Source: DASXBJ01 sp036491755
GTDB lineage: Bacteria; Chloroflexota; Dormibacteria; Dormibacterales; Dormibacteraceae
NCBI GenBank assembly: GCA_036491755.1
Contig: DASXBJ010000102.1
Location: forward strand, 1-45,738
Length of the DNA stretch: 45,738 nt
Direction: 5' to 3'
Made by a program: the position numbers and the translations under genes. The stretch's first letter is position 1, and each line of letters starts with the position of its first letter. Positions 16,231 to 24,845 of this stretch are shown piece by piece. Under the pieces are notes generated by a model. It saw nothing but the letters and a program-made list of their open reading frames with translations. It ran no database searches and had not been told where the DNA came from.

Positions 16231-17417
16231 TGGCACGCGCCACGCCCACCCACCCGGTTGACGGGCGCTACGGGATCTTCGGCGGGCAGTACGTCCCCGA
16301 GACGCTGATGGGGGCATTGATCGAGCTGGAGCGCGTCTGGCACGAGGCCAAGGCGGACACGCAGTTCCAGCTCGAGCTGGCAGGGCACCGGCATGCGTTC
16401 GTCGGGCGTCCGACGCCCCTCTACGCCGCCAACCGGCTGAGCGAGCACTTCGGAGGCGCGCACATCCATCTCAAGCGCGAGGACCTGTGCCACACAGGCG
16501 CGCACAAGCTCAACAACGCGGTCGGCCAGGCGCTGCTCGCGCTGCGCATGGGCAAGCAGCGGATCATCGCCGAGACGGGCGCCGGACAGCACGGCGTGGC
16601 GACCGCGACCGTGTGCGCACGCTTCGGCCTGCAGTGCACCGTCTACATGGGCTCCGAGGACATGCGCCGCCAGTCGATGAACGTCCGCCGGATGAAGCTA
16701 CTCGGCGCCGAGGTGGTCGAGGTGACCAGCGGCTCGAAGACTCTCAAGGACGCAACGTCGGAGGCCATCCGCGATTGGGTCACGAACGTGCGGACCACCC
16801 ACTACATCATCGGTTCGGTGGTCGGACCTCACCCGTACCCCGAGATGGTGCGCGACCTGCAGCGGGTCATCGGCGACGAAGCTCGCGAGCAGTATCTGGC
16901 GGTGGACGGCAAGCTGCCGGACGTGGTGGTGGCGTGCGTGGGCGGCGGATCCAATGCGATCGGCATGTTCACCGCATTCCTGGACGACAAGGACGTGTCG
17001 CTCGTTGGCGTCGAAGCCGCGGGGAAGGGGATCCGGACGGGGGAACACGCGGCCTCGCTCGTGGGCGGTCGACCAGGCGTGCTGCACGGCAGCTTCTCCT
17101 ACGTGCTGCAGGACGGCGATGGCCAGATCATCCCGACGCATTCGATCTCCGCCGGGCTCGACTACCCCGGCGTTGGCCCCGAGCACGCGTACCTGCGCGA
17201 CATCGAGCGTGCCGAATACGTCGCCGTGACCGACCAGGAGGCCCTTGCCGCGTTCAAGCTGTGCACGAGACTCGAAGGCATCATGCCCGCGCTCGAGCCG
17301 GCCCACGCCCTCCACCACGCGGGCGTCATCGCCCGCGAGCTCGGGCCGGGCGGCCGGATACTGGTCTGCCTGTCGGGCCGAGGAGACAAGGACATGGACT
17401 CGGTCGATGGTGTCTGA
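16230..17417 (+). CDS. trpB: Tryptophan synthase beta chain
   Basis: This 395-residue PLP enzyme condenses indole and serine to tryptophan. The PLP lysine is in HTGAHKLNN, the catalytic glutamate in AETGAGQHG, and the phosphate loop is GGGSNAIG. It belongs to the TrpB1 group that works with TrpA, as the GGQYVPETL start and length show. The start shares its first base with the trpF stop codon, and the 3' end overlaps trpA. Confidence 0.97.
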   Translation: MARATPTHPVDGRYGIFGGQYVPETLMGALIELERVWHEAKADTQFQLELAGHRHAFVGRPTPLYAANRLSEHFGGAHIHLKREDLCHTGAHKLNNAVGQALLALRMGKQRIIAETGAGQHGVATATVCARFGLQCTVYMGSEDMRRQSMNVRRMKLLGAEVVEVTSGSKTLKDATSEAIRDWVTNVRTTHYIIGSVVGPHPYPEMVRDLQRVIGDEAREQYLAVDGKLPDVVVACVGGGSNAIGMFTAFLDDKDVSLVGVEAAGKGIRTGEHAASLVGGRPGVLHGSFSYVLQDGDGQIIPTHSISAGLDYPGVGPEHAYLRDIERAEYVAVTDQEALAAFKLCTRLEGIMPALEPAHALHHAGVIARELGPGGRILVCLSGRGDKDMDSVDGV

Positions 17418-18180
17418 CGTCACTCGCCTGGAGACGGCGGTGCGCGCGACCGGCGATCTGAAGCTGATCGGCTACATGATGGCCGGGCATCCCACGAAAA
17501 AACGGTCGATCGAGGTGGGCAAGAGGCTGGCCGCGTCGGGCATCGCGGCTCTCGAGATCGGCATCCCGCACTCGGATCCGCTGGCCGACGGCCCCGTCAT
17601 CCAGCGCGCCGGGCAGGCAGCGCTGCAGAACGGCATGACAGTCGCGGGCGCGCTCGAGGTGGCGGCGGCCGTCGCGTCTGAAGGCGTCCCGGTCGTGTTG
17701 ATGACGTACATCAACCCGGTGCTCTCCCACGATCCCCGACGTTTCGCGGCCGAGGCTGCCCAGGCGGGAGTCGCGGGAGTGATCGTGCCCGACCTGCCGG
17801 TGGAGGAGTCGGAGCCGGTCGCGGGCTGGCTTCGATCCGCGGCCCTCGATACCATCTTCATGGTCGCGCCGACGACCTCCAGAGATCGCATGGAGGACAT
17901 CTGCGCGCATTCCAGCGGCTTTGTGTACTGCGTGACCGTGACCGGCATCACGGGCGCGCGCAAGGATCTTCCGGAGGGGATGGAGGAGCTGCTGGCCGAT
18001 GTGCGCAAGAGGACAAAGCTTCCGCTGGCCGCGGGCTTCGGCATCTCGCGGCCTGAGCACATGAAGACGCTGCGAGGCAACGTCGACGCTGCGGTCGTCG
18101 GCAGCGCGATCGTCAGCGAGATCGAGCGCGGTGGCGACCCGGTCGCCCTGGTGAAGGAGCTTCTGACCGCATGCCGCTGA
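17407..18180 (+). CDS. trpA: Tryptophan synthase alpha chain
   Basis: This 257-residue TIM-barrel subunit cleaves indole-3-glycerol phosphate and channels indole to TrpB. The catalytic Glu and Asp lie in EIGIPHSDPLADGP; the usual Phe after Pro is His. The flexible loop VTGITGAR and the phosphate site GFGIS are present. The ATG at 17407 overlaps trpB by 11 bases; the next codon, GTG at 17410, is also possible. Confidence 0.95.
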   Translation: MVSDVTRLETAVRATGDLKLIGYMMAGHPTKKRSIEVGKRLAASGIAALEIGIPHSDPLADGPVIQRAGQAALQNGMTVAGALEVAAAVASEGVPVVLMTYINPVLSHDPRRFAAEAAQAGVAGVIVPDLPVEESEPVAGWLRSAALDTIFMVAPTTSRDRMEDICAHSSGFVYCVTVTGITGARKDLPEGMEELLADVRKRTKLPLAAGFGISRPEHMKTLRGNVDAAVVGSAIVSEIERGGDPVALVKELLTACR

Positions 18181-18566
18181 GAGGAATCCGAGGAGCAACG
18201 ACCGCCGAGGCGAACACCGCCGACGCCATCACGGAGGCCACCGACGAGCTGTTGCGAGAGCTCATGCGTGTCAACAACCTCGACCCAGCCGAGATCGCTT
18301 TCGCTTACTTCACCACCACTCGAGATCTCAACGCCGAGTACCCGGCGCTTGCCGCGCGCCGGCTTGGTTGGCTCGAGGTACCGCTCCTGTGCGGCCATGA
18401 CATGGAGGTGCAGGCGCCCAATCCTCGCGGCGTCCCCATGTGCGTGCGCATCCTCCTGCTCTACAACACACCGCGACCGCAGGCGACCATGCGGTTCGCC
18501 TACCTTCGCGGCGCACAGGCGATCAAGGCCGACCTGGACTCGCTGCGGGGTTCGGTGACGATTTGA
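18171..18566 (+). CDS. aroH: Chorismate mutase, AroH class
   Basis: This 131-residue protein is of the monofunctional AroH type, a trimeric alpha/beta-barrel enzyme that turns chorismate into prephenate. Active-site arginines are visible in LRGIRGATT at the start and in CVRILLLYNT. This directs chorismate to the tyrosine/phenylalanine branch and competes with TrpE in the same operon. It overlaps trpA by ten bases and the DAHP synthase start by four (TTGA). Confidence 0.95.
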   Translation: MPLRGIRGATTAEANTADAITEATDELLRELMRVNNLDPAEIAFAYFTTTRDLNAEYPALAARRLGWLEVPLLCGHDMEVQAPNPRGVPMCVRILLLYNTPRPQATMRFAYLRGAQAIKADLDSLRGSVTI

Positions 18567-19579
18567 TCATCGTCATGTCCCACACCGCCTCGGAGTCGGA
18601 GATCTCCGCGGTCGTCGACCGCGTCCACGAGATCGGCCTCAAGACGGAGCTCTCGCGCGGCGAGGAGAGAACCCTGGTCGGCGTGATCGGCGGTAACGCC
18701 TACGCGTATAAGGAGGCCTTCTCGCACCTGAGCGGCATCCACGAGATCATCCCGATCACCAAGCCGTTCAAGCTCGCGAGCCGCGAGTTCCGTCCCCAGA
18801 ACACAGTCGTCGACGTCGGCGGGGTGAAGATCGGGGCCGACGAGGTCGTGATCATGGCCGGACCATGCTCGGTCGAAGGTGAGGAGATGCTCATCGAGAC
18901 CGCGCGGCATGTGGCCGCGCAAGGCGCGACGATCCTCCGCGGAGGCGCTTTCAAGCCGCGGACCTCGCCCTACTCGTTCCAGGGCCTTGGCGAATCGGCG
19001 CTCAAGATGATGGCCGCGGCGCGGACCGAGACCGGCCTGAAAGTCGTGACCGAGGTTGTGGCGCCGGGCGACGTCGAGCTGGTCGCCCGCTATGCGGACA
19101 TCCTGCAGCTCGGCACCCGCAACATGCAGAACTACGCGCTCCTGCAGGAGGCGGGTCGCTCCGGCAAGCCGGTGCTGCTCAAGCGCGGCATGTCGTCGAC
19201 GATCGAGGAATGGCTGCTCGCGGCCGAGTACATCCTGTCCCAGGGCAACCGCGACGTGATCCTGTGCGAGCGGGGCATTCGGACCTATGAGACCTCGACT
19301 CGGTTCACCCTCGACCTCAATGCGGTGCCGCTCGTGCGCGAGCTTTCGCACCTTCCGATCGTTGTCGACCCGTCGCAGGCGACAGGCCGGTGGTCGCTGG
19401 TGAGGCCGATGTCGCTCGCGGCGGTGGCTGCCGGGGCGCACGGGTTGATCATCGAGGTGCATCCCACCCCGAACCAGGCCCTGTCGGATGGCGCGCAGTC
19501 CCTTGACTTCGACAGCTTTGATCGCCTGATGGTGGAGCTTCGCCGTCTCCTCGGCGCCATGCAGAAGCAGCTCGCCTGA
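18563..19579 (+). CDS. aroF: DAHP synthase, type I-beta, with Gln in place of the metal-binding His
   Basis: This 338-residue protein is a 3-deoxy-7-phosphoheptulonate synthase, the first enzyme of the shikimate pathway, with an N-terminal ferredoxin-like regulatory domain (about 1-70) and a TIM barrel. Metal ligand C102 (AGPCSVEG), the Glu in IIEVHP and the Asp in LSDG are present, as is KPRTSPYSFQG. The fourth ligand, His in the family motif VDPSHxTG (H272 in the Thermotoga maritima enzyme), is Q272 here (VDPSQATG, codon CAG at 19376). The TTG start at 18563 overlaps the aroH stop and gives the usual MIIVM beginning. If active, it may have altered metal binding. Confidence 0.92.
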   Translation: MIIVMSHTASESEISAVVDRVHEIGLKTELSRGEERTLVGVIGGNAYAYKEAFSHLSGIHEIIPITKPFKLASREFRPQNTVVDVGGVKIGADEVVIMAGPCSVEGEEMLIETARHVAAQGATILRGGAFKPRTSPYSFQGLGESALKMMAAARTETGLKVVTEVVAPGDVELVARYADILQLGTRNMQNYALLQEAGRSGKPVLLKRGMSSTIEEWLLAAEYILSQGNRDVILCERGIRTYETSTRFTLDLNAVPLVRELSHLPIVVDPSQATGRWSLVRPMSLAAVAAGAHGLIIEVHPTPNQALSDGAQSLDFDSFDRLMVELRRLLGAMQKQLA

Positions 19580-19583
19580 TCTG

Positions 19584-20399
19584 ATGCCGACGGTGGCCGT
19601 GATCGGTCTCGGCCTCATGGGCTCGTCCTTTGCGCTCGCTTTGAAGCAGGCGATGCCCGGCGTCGTTATCGCGGGCGGCGACCTGGATCAGTCCGTCGTG
19701 CGCAAGGCGCTCGACCGGGGAATCGTGGACACCGCGAGCGCCGACGCAAGCGTGGCGGGGATCGCGGACGTCGTCGTCATCGGCGCTCCCATCCGCGCCA
19801 TGCCGGAGCTGTTCGCGCAGCTGGCGCCTGTCGCGACAGGCAAGCCGGTCACCGATATGGCGAGCACCAAGGCAAGCGTCATGGAGTGGGCGGCCAGGGC
19901 CGGGATCGAGCTGGTCGGCGGCCACCCGATGTGCGGCAAGGAGACATCGGGCATCGACGCGGCCGACGCGACGATCTTTCGCGGTGCGCCGTGGGTCCTC
20001 ACCAGGGCCGAGCCGAAGGTGGTCGAGCTGGTCGAAGCCGTCGGCGCCCACCCGGTCGTGATGGACGCTGCGACCCACGACCGGCTCGTCGCCGGCGTCA
20101 GCCATGCCGCCTTCCTGCTGTCGGTCGGGTATGTCCTGGCCCTGTCGCGGCGCGCGGACTGGCCTGAGGCGTCGCAGCTTGCGTCGTCGGGCTACCGCGA
20201 CATGAGCCGCCTGGCGGCAGGCGACCCGGAGCTCTACGCGGGAATCGCCCAGACCAACAGGGAGAACCTGGTCGAGATGCTCGACGCCATCGCGGCAGAG
20301 CTGGCCAGAGTGCGCAGGCACATCGAGGCGGGCGACTCGAGGCTGGTCGAGCTGTTCGAGGAGGCCCGCGCCGTGCGCCGGCGATGGGCGGCCAGGTGA
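19584..20399 (+). CDS. tyrA: Prephenate (or arogenate) dehydrogenase
   Basis: This 271-residue enzyme oxidatively decarboxylates prephenate on the way to tyrosine. The N-terminal Rossmann motif is VIGLGLMGSS, and the catalytic His lies in GGHPMCGKETSG. There is no ACT or chorismate mutase domain, so it relies on the separate AroH. Cofactor preference and prephenate versus arogenate use cannot be decided. It starts four bases after the DAHP synthase stop and overlaps aroA. Confidence 0.93.
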   Translation: MPTVAVIGLGLMGSSFALALKQAMPGVVIAGGDLDQSVVRKALDRGIVDTASADASVAGIADVVVIGAPIRAMPELFAQLAPVATGKPVTDMASTKASVMEWAARAGIELVGGHPMCGKETSGIDAADATIFRGAPWVLTRAEPKVVELVEAVGAHPVVMDAATHDRLVAGVSHAAFLLSVGYVLALSRRADWPEASQLASSGYRDMSRLAAGDPELYAGIAQTNRENLVEMLDAIAAELARVRRHIEAGDSRLVELFEEARAVRRRWAAR

Positions 20400-21652
20400 T
20401 CGCGAGAGTGCGGGGGGCGCGCAAGCTCGAAGGCGAGATTCGCCTGCCGGGCGACAAGTCGATCTCGCACCGCGGGATCATCCTGGGCGCGATCGCGAGC
20501 GGGCGCAGCCGCCTGCGCGGCCTGTCGGCCGGCGCTGACGTGCAGTCGAGCGCCTCCTGCATGCGCGCGTTGGGCGTCGACCTCGACGAGACCACGGTCA
20601 TGGGCGTGGGCCTCGATGGACTCCGTGCCGCTGGGGCGCCCCTCGACTGCGGCAACTCCGGCACCACGATGCGCCTGCTCGCCGGGCTGCTTGCGGCGCA
20701 GCCATTCCAGACCCAGCTCGACGGCGACGCTTCGCTTTCCCGCCGGCCGATGAACCGCGTCGTCGAACCGCTGGTGCAGATGGGGGCCTCCGCCACCTGG
20801 CCGCCGCTGATCGTGGGCGCCCAGACCCCGCTCCACGGCATCCGGTACGAGATGCCGATCGCCAGCGCCCAGGTCAAATCCGCGATCCTCCTGGCCGGCC
20901 TGTATGCCGGTGGCGTGACGGCGCTGGTCGAGCCGGTTCGAACGCGCAACCACACCGAGCTGATGCTCCTGGCCATGGGCGCCGACCTGAAGGTCGCCGG
21001 GACCCGAGTCGAGGTCACCAGGCCGGCACGGCTGGAGCCGCTCGACATGGACGTGCCCGGCGACTTCAGCGCCGCCGCGTTCTGGATCGTCGGCGCCGGC
21101 CTGCTGCCGGGCTCCAGGGTGCGCCTCCTTTCGGTGGGGGTGAACCCGACCCGCCTGGCCTTCGCCGAAACGCTGCGAGCGAGCGGCTGGTACATCACGG
21201 AAAGCGACGCGCGAACCGAAGGTGGCGAACCTGTGGCGGACCTCGAGCTTGGCCCGAGCAGCACGCTCAGGCCGATTCAAATACGCGACGGAATGGCAGC
21301 GGAGATGATCGACGAGCTGCCGGTCCTGGCCGTCGCGGCGACCCAGATCGCCGGGACGAGCGTCATCGCTGGTGCGGCCGAGCTTCGCGTCAAGGAATCC
21401 GACCGGATCGCGGCGATGGAAGAGGGCCTTTCCGCCATGGGCGCGGACATCGCAGCCACCGACGATGGGTGGGTCATCAACGGGCCGCGCAACCTCGAGG
21501 GTGCGCGCCTGAGGTCGTGCGGGGACCATCGTGTCGCCATGGCGTTGGCGATCGCAGGGCTGATCGCCGGCGGCAGCACCGAGATCGAGGACGCCGAATG
21601 CGTCGACATCTCGTATCCGGAGTTCTTCGACCATCTGGAATACCTCTGTTGA
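20396..21652 (+). CDS. aroA: 3-phosphoshikimate 1-carboxyvinyltransferase (EPSP synthase)
   Basis: This enzyme of about 418 residues transfers enolpyruvyl from PEP to shikimate 3-phosphate, the step before chorismate synthase. The phosphate-binding start LPGDKSISHR, DCGNSGTTMRLLAG, DGDASLSRRPM and LRVKESDRI are intact. The GTG at 20396 overlaps the tyrA stop as GTGA, like its neighbours; the in-frame ATG at 20384 is an alternative that adds four residues. It ends in a TTGA overlap with the next gene. Confidence 0.95.
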   Translation: MIARVRGARKLEGEIRLPGDKSISHRGIILGAIASGRSRLRGLSAGADVQSSASCMRALGVDLDETTVMGVGLDGLRAAGAPLDCGNSGTTMRLLAGLLAAQPFQTQLDGDASLSRRPMNRVVEPLVQMGASATWPPLIVGAQTPLHGIRYEMPIASAQVKSAILLAGLYAGGVTALVEPVRTRNHTELMLLAMGADLKVAGTRVEVTRPARLEPLDMDVPGDFSAAAFWIVGAGLLPGSRVRLLSVGVNPTRLAFAETLRASGWYITESDARTEGGEPVADLELGPSSTLRPIQIRDGMAAEMIDELPVLAVAATQIAGTSVIAGAAELRVKESDRIAAMEEGLSAMGADIAATDDGWVINGPRNLEGARLRSCGDHRVAMALAIAGLIAGGSTEIEDAECVDISYPEFFDHLEYLC

Positions 21653-22248
21653 AAGTCGTTTGCGAAATCGAGGTCGAGCCGATCACCCTGGAGCTTTACG
21701 AGCTCGAGGTGACCGAGCCCCGAGACGACTTCGAGCTGGAGGTCGCGCGGTCGACGCAAGCCGTCCGCTCGGGCGCGGTCGGCGAGGTGGGGAAGGCGCG
21801 CGAGCTGTACCGGCGGTTTGGCATCGACCCGACGAGAGTCCGGCCATCATCCGAAGCCCTGTTCCGCCGCCTGCGCAAGGGCGAAGCCTTTCCGCGAATA
21901 AACTCGCTGGTCGATGTCGCCAACGCCATGTCGGTGCAGCTCCAGGTGCCGGTGGGCCTGTATGACCTCGACAAGGTCAAGGGCGAAGAGCTGATCCTGC
22001 GCCTCGGCAAGGCAGGCGAGAGCTACGCCGGAATCGGCAAGGAACGCGTGAACGTCGCCGGACGCATCTGTGTCGCAGACAGCGAGGGCCCTTGCGGCAA
22101 CCCGAGCGCCGACTCGGCTCGCACGATGATCACGACCGGCACGGAGCGGGCCGCGTGGATGTATTTCCTGCCGGTGAGCGACGAGGACATCGACCGCACA
22201 GCCGAGCTGATCGCGGTTTTCGGCCGCGGCCTGGTCCGGATGATCTGA
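21649..22248 (+). CDS. Free-standing B3/B4 (PheRS beta-like) tRNA-editing-type domain protein
   Basis: This 199-residue protein matches the solo B3/4 domain family related to the editing domain of phenylalanyl-tRNA synthetase beta chain (COG3382-type). Typical pieces are ALFRRLRKGEAFPRINSLVD, VANAMSVQLQVPVGLYDLD, and DSARTMITTGTERAAW. In PheRS this domain removes tyrosine wrongly loaded on tRNA-Phe; the function of solo versions is not well settled. It starts with TTG overlapping the aroA stop and sits directly behind the tyrosine genes, which suggests a link to aromatic amino acid quality control. Confidence 0.82.
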   Translation: MKVVCEIEVEPITLELYELEVTEPRDDFELEVARSTQAVRSGAVGEVGKARELYRRFGIDPTRVRPSSEALFRRLRKGEAFPRINSLVDVANAMSVQLQVPVGLYDLDKVKGEELILRLGKAGESYAGIGKERVNVAGRICVADSEGPCGNPSADSARTMITTGTERAAWMYFLPVSDEDIDRTAELIAVFGRGLVRMI

Positions 22249-22845
22249 TTGAGCGGGTCCGAGCAGGTCCTGTGCGTCAAGCGGGATGACATCTTTCCCG
22301 ACGGCGCGTGGCACGGATTCGTGAGCAAGGATCTCGAACGCCACCAGGCCGTGATCCGGGAGCACCATTTCTTCAAGCCGCGCTCGGAGGTCGAGGATGA
22401 CCCCAACTTCCAGCAGATCATCACCTACGTCGTATTCCGGCACGGCGACCGCTACTTCCTCACTCACAGGCTGCGGGCCTCGTCGGAGAAGAGGCTGCGC
22501 AAGCAGTACTCCCTCGGCGTCGGCGGGCACATCAATCCAGGCGACCTCGAGGGGGGCGACCCCATCCTCGACGGTCTCAAGCGCGAGTGGGAGGAGGAGG
22601 TCACCTATGACGGGCGGTTCGAGGCCAGGCTGATCGGGCTCCTCAACGACGACTCGTCGCCGGTCTCCAAAGTTCATCTTGGCGTGGTGTTCGTCGTCGA
22701 GGGCGACTCACCGAACATCAGCATTCGCGAGACGGACAAGCTTGCGGGCGAGCTGCTGACGCTGGACGAGATGCGCATCTACTACCTCGGCATGGAGTCG
22801 TGGTCGCAGATGGTCTATGACCGGCTCTCGGCGGGCGACCAATGA
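22249..22845 (+). CDS. NUDIX hydrolase
   Basis: This 198-residue NUDIX-fold protein has a box ending in LKREWEEEV, preceded by SLGVGGHINPGD. Enzymes of this fold hydrolyse nucleoside diphosphates linked to another group. The Glu usually eight residues before the RE pair is Asp here, and the box spacing is not fully standard. FQQIITYVVFRHGDRYFL before the box is typical of a predicted phosphoesterase subgroup with unknown substrate. The TTG start directly follows the previous stop codon; the 3' end overlaps the next gene as ATGA. Confidence 0.85.
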   Translation: MSGSEQVLCVKRDDIFPDGAWHGFVSKDLERHQAVIREHHFFKPRSEVEDDPNFQQIITYVVFRHGDRYFLTHRLRASSEKRLRKQYSLGVGGHINPGDLEGGDPILDGLKREWEEEVTYDGRFEARLIGLLNDDSSPVSKVHLGVVFVVEGDSPNISIRETDKLAGELLTLDEMRIYYLGMESWSQMVYDRLSAGDQ

Positions 22846-23738
22846 GATACGTCGAGGTCGGAGGGGTGCGGTTGTCGGCGATCGGGCTCGGCACGTGGCA
22901 GTTCGGCTCGACCGAGTGGGGATATGGCCGCGACTTCGCCGGCGGCACGGCGCAGGCGATCACGAAGCGCGCGCTCGACCTCGGCATCAACCTGATCGAC
23001 ACCGCCGAGATCTACGGGCTGGGCCGCTCGGAAAAGATCGTCGGCGAGGCGATCCGCGGCAGGCGCGGTGAAGTGTTCCTGGCGACCAAGATCTTTCCGA
23101 TCGGCCTTCCGTTCACGACCGGCTGGCGGGCGCGGTTGAGCCTACGGCGGCTCGGCACCGACCGCGTCGACCTCTATCAGCAGCACTGGCCCAACCGTTT
23201 CTTCTCGCCTCGCGCGACGATGCCTCGCATGAGGAGGCTGGTCGACCAGGGGCTGGTCGCGCATGTCGGCGTCAGCAATCACGACCTTGCGCAGTGGCAG
23301 GAATGCGAGCGTGCTCTCGGCGGTCCGGTCCTCTCCAACCAGGTGCGCTTCAGCCTCGCCCACCGGGAGCCCGAGCGGGAGCTGCTGCCTTGGGCGCAGG
23401 CGACTGGAAGGATCGTCATCGCTTACAGCCCGCTTGGCCAGGGCCTCCTCTCCGGCAAGTACCAGGAGAATGCGCCGGCGAACTTTCGGCGCATGCGGGC
23501 CGACTTCCGGCCCGAGGGCCGGGCGCGCTGGGCCCCCCTGATCGCCGCGCTGCAAGAGATAGCCGCAAGCCATTCCGCGACTCCCTCGCAGGTCTCCCTC
23601 GCGTGGCTCATCCAGAAGCCGAACGTGGTCGCGATCCCGGGCGCCTCGAGCCTCCGGCAGCTAGAGGAGAACGCCGTCGCCGGAGATCTCGTCTTGACCG
23701 CCGATGACGTGGCGCGGCTGGATACGCTGAGCATATGA
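22842..23738 (+). CDS. Aldo/keto reductase
   Basis: This 298-residue TIM-barrel oxidoreductase uses NAD(P)H to reduce aldehydes or ketones. The catalytic tetrad is visible: Asp and Tyr in DTAEIYG, Lys in FLATKIF and His in YQQHWPN. The C-terminal cofactor part has IPGASSLRQLEENA. The substrate is unknown. It overlaps both neighbours by four bases and is probably part of the aromatic operon's transcript. Confidence 0.9.
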   Translation: MRYVEVGGVRLSAIGLGTWQFGSTEWGYGRDFAGGTAQAITKRALDLGINLIDTAEIYGLGRSEKIVGEAIRGRRGEVFLATKIFPIGLPFTTGWRARLSLRRLGTDRVDLYQQHWPNRFFSPRATMPRMRRLVDQGLVAHVGVSNHDLAQWQECERALGGPVLSNQVRFSLAHREPERELLPWAQATGRIVIAYSPLGQGLLSGKYQENAPANFRRMRADFRPEGRARWAPLIAALQEIAASHSATPSQVSLAWLIQKPNVVAIPGASSLRQLEENAVAGDLVLTADDVARLDTLSI

Positions 23739-24844
23739 AGCTCGAGGGGGTGGAGCTGCGGCGCATCAGGATGTCGCTGGTCGCGCCGTTCGAGACCTCG
23801 TTCGGCGTCCAGACGGAGCGCGACATTCTGCTGTTGCATGCGATCACCGACGCCGGCGACGGTTGGGGCGAGTGCGTGGCCGGCGAGGAGCCCACCTACT
23901 CGTCCGAGTACGTGGACGCCGCCCAGCACGTGCTCACCCACCACTTGCTGCCCCGCCTGTTCGGCCAGCCTAAGCTCGAGGCCGGCGACGTGGCGAGGGT
24001 GCTGCGGCCCGTGCACGGCCATCACATGGCGAAGTCCACGATCGAAATGGCCTTGCTGGACGCCGAGCTGCGCTCGCGCGGCGAGTCTTTCGGACAGTTC
24101 CTGGGCGCTGCGCGCGATGCGGTGGACTGCGGCGTGTCGGTTGGCATCCACAAGACCATCCCCGAGCTCCTCGAGACGGTCGAAGGTTACATCGACCAGG
24201 GTTACCGCCGCATCAAGCTGAAGATCAAGCCGGGCTGGGACATCGAACCGGCGCGCGCTGTGCGGGAGCGCTTCGGCGAAGTGCCTCTGCAGGTCGATGC
24301 GAACACCGCCTACACGGTCGAGGACGCCCGCCACCTCGCGGAGCTCGACGCTTATCGCCTCCTCCTCATCGAGCAGCCTCTGCCCGAGGACCAGGTCCTC
24401 GCTCACGCGGAGGTGGCGAAGATAGTGCGCACGCCCATCTGTCTCGACGAGTCGATCTCATCGGCTCAGGGCGCGACCGATGCAATCGCGCTCGGCGCGT
24501 GCCGCATCATCAACGTCAAGCCGGGCCGGGTCGGCGGATACCTGGAGGCGCGACGAATCCATGACGTGTGCGCCGAGCGCGGCGTTCCGGTGTGGATGGG
24601 CGGGATGCTCGAGACGGGGATCGGTCGCGCGGGCAACGTCGCCATGGCGGCCATGAAGAACTTCACCCTTCCGGGCGACACGTCGGCGTCCGACCGGTAC
24701 TACAGCCGCGACATCACCGAGCCTTTCGTCCTGGAGGACGGCCGGCTGAAGGTGCCGACCGGACCGGGGCTCGGCGTCACGATCGACAGTGATTACCTCG
24801 AGTCGATCACCTACTGGAAGGCGACTATCAACGCGCCGGCATAG
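23735..24844 (+). CDS. menC: o-Succinylbenzoate synthase / N-acylamino-acid racemase family enzyme
   Basis: This 369-residue enolase-superfamily enzyme has the catalytic KxK in KLKIKPG, metal ligands in VDANTAY, IEQPL and LDES, the second catalytic lysine in INVKPG, and GGMLETGIGRA near the end. This pattern is typical of the OSBS/NAAAR group, which makes o-succinylbenzoate for menaquinone or racemises N-acylamino acids; some members do both. No other menaquinone gene lies in the window, so the physiological role is open. It is the last gene of the overlapping run and stops one base before a convergent gene. Confidence 0.85.
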   Translation: MKLEGVELRRIRMSLVAPFETSFGVQTERDILLLHAITDAGDGWGECVAGEEPTYSSEYVDAAQHVLTHHLLPRLFGQPKLEAGDVARVLRPVHGHHMAKSTIEMALLDAELRSRGESFGQFLGAARDAVDCGVSVGIHKTIPELLETVEGYIDQGYRRIKLKIKPGWDIEPARAVRERFGEVPLQVDANTAYTVEDARHLAELDAYRLLLIEQPLPEDQVLAHAEVAKIVRTPICLDESISSAQGATDAIALGACRIINVKPGRVGGYLEARRIHDVCAERGVPVWMGGMLETGIGRAGNVAMAAMKNFTLPGDTSASDRYYSRDITEPFVLEDGRLKVPTGPGLGVTIDSDYLESITYWKATINAPA

Positions 24845-24845
24845 G

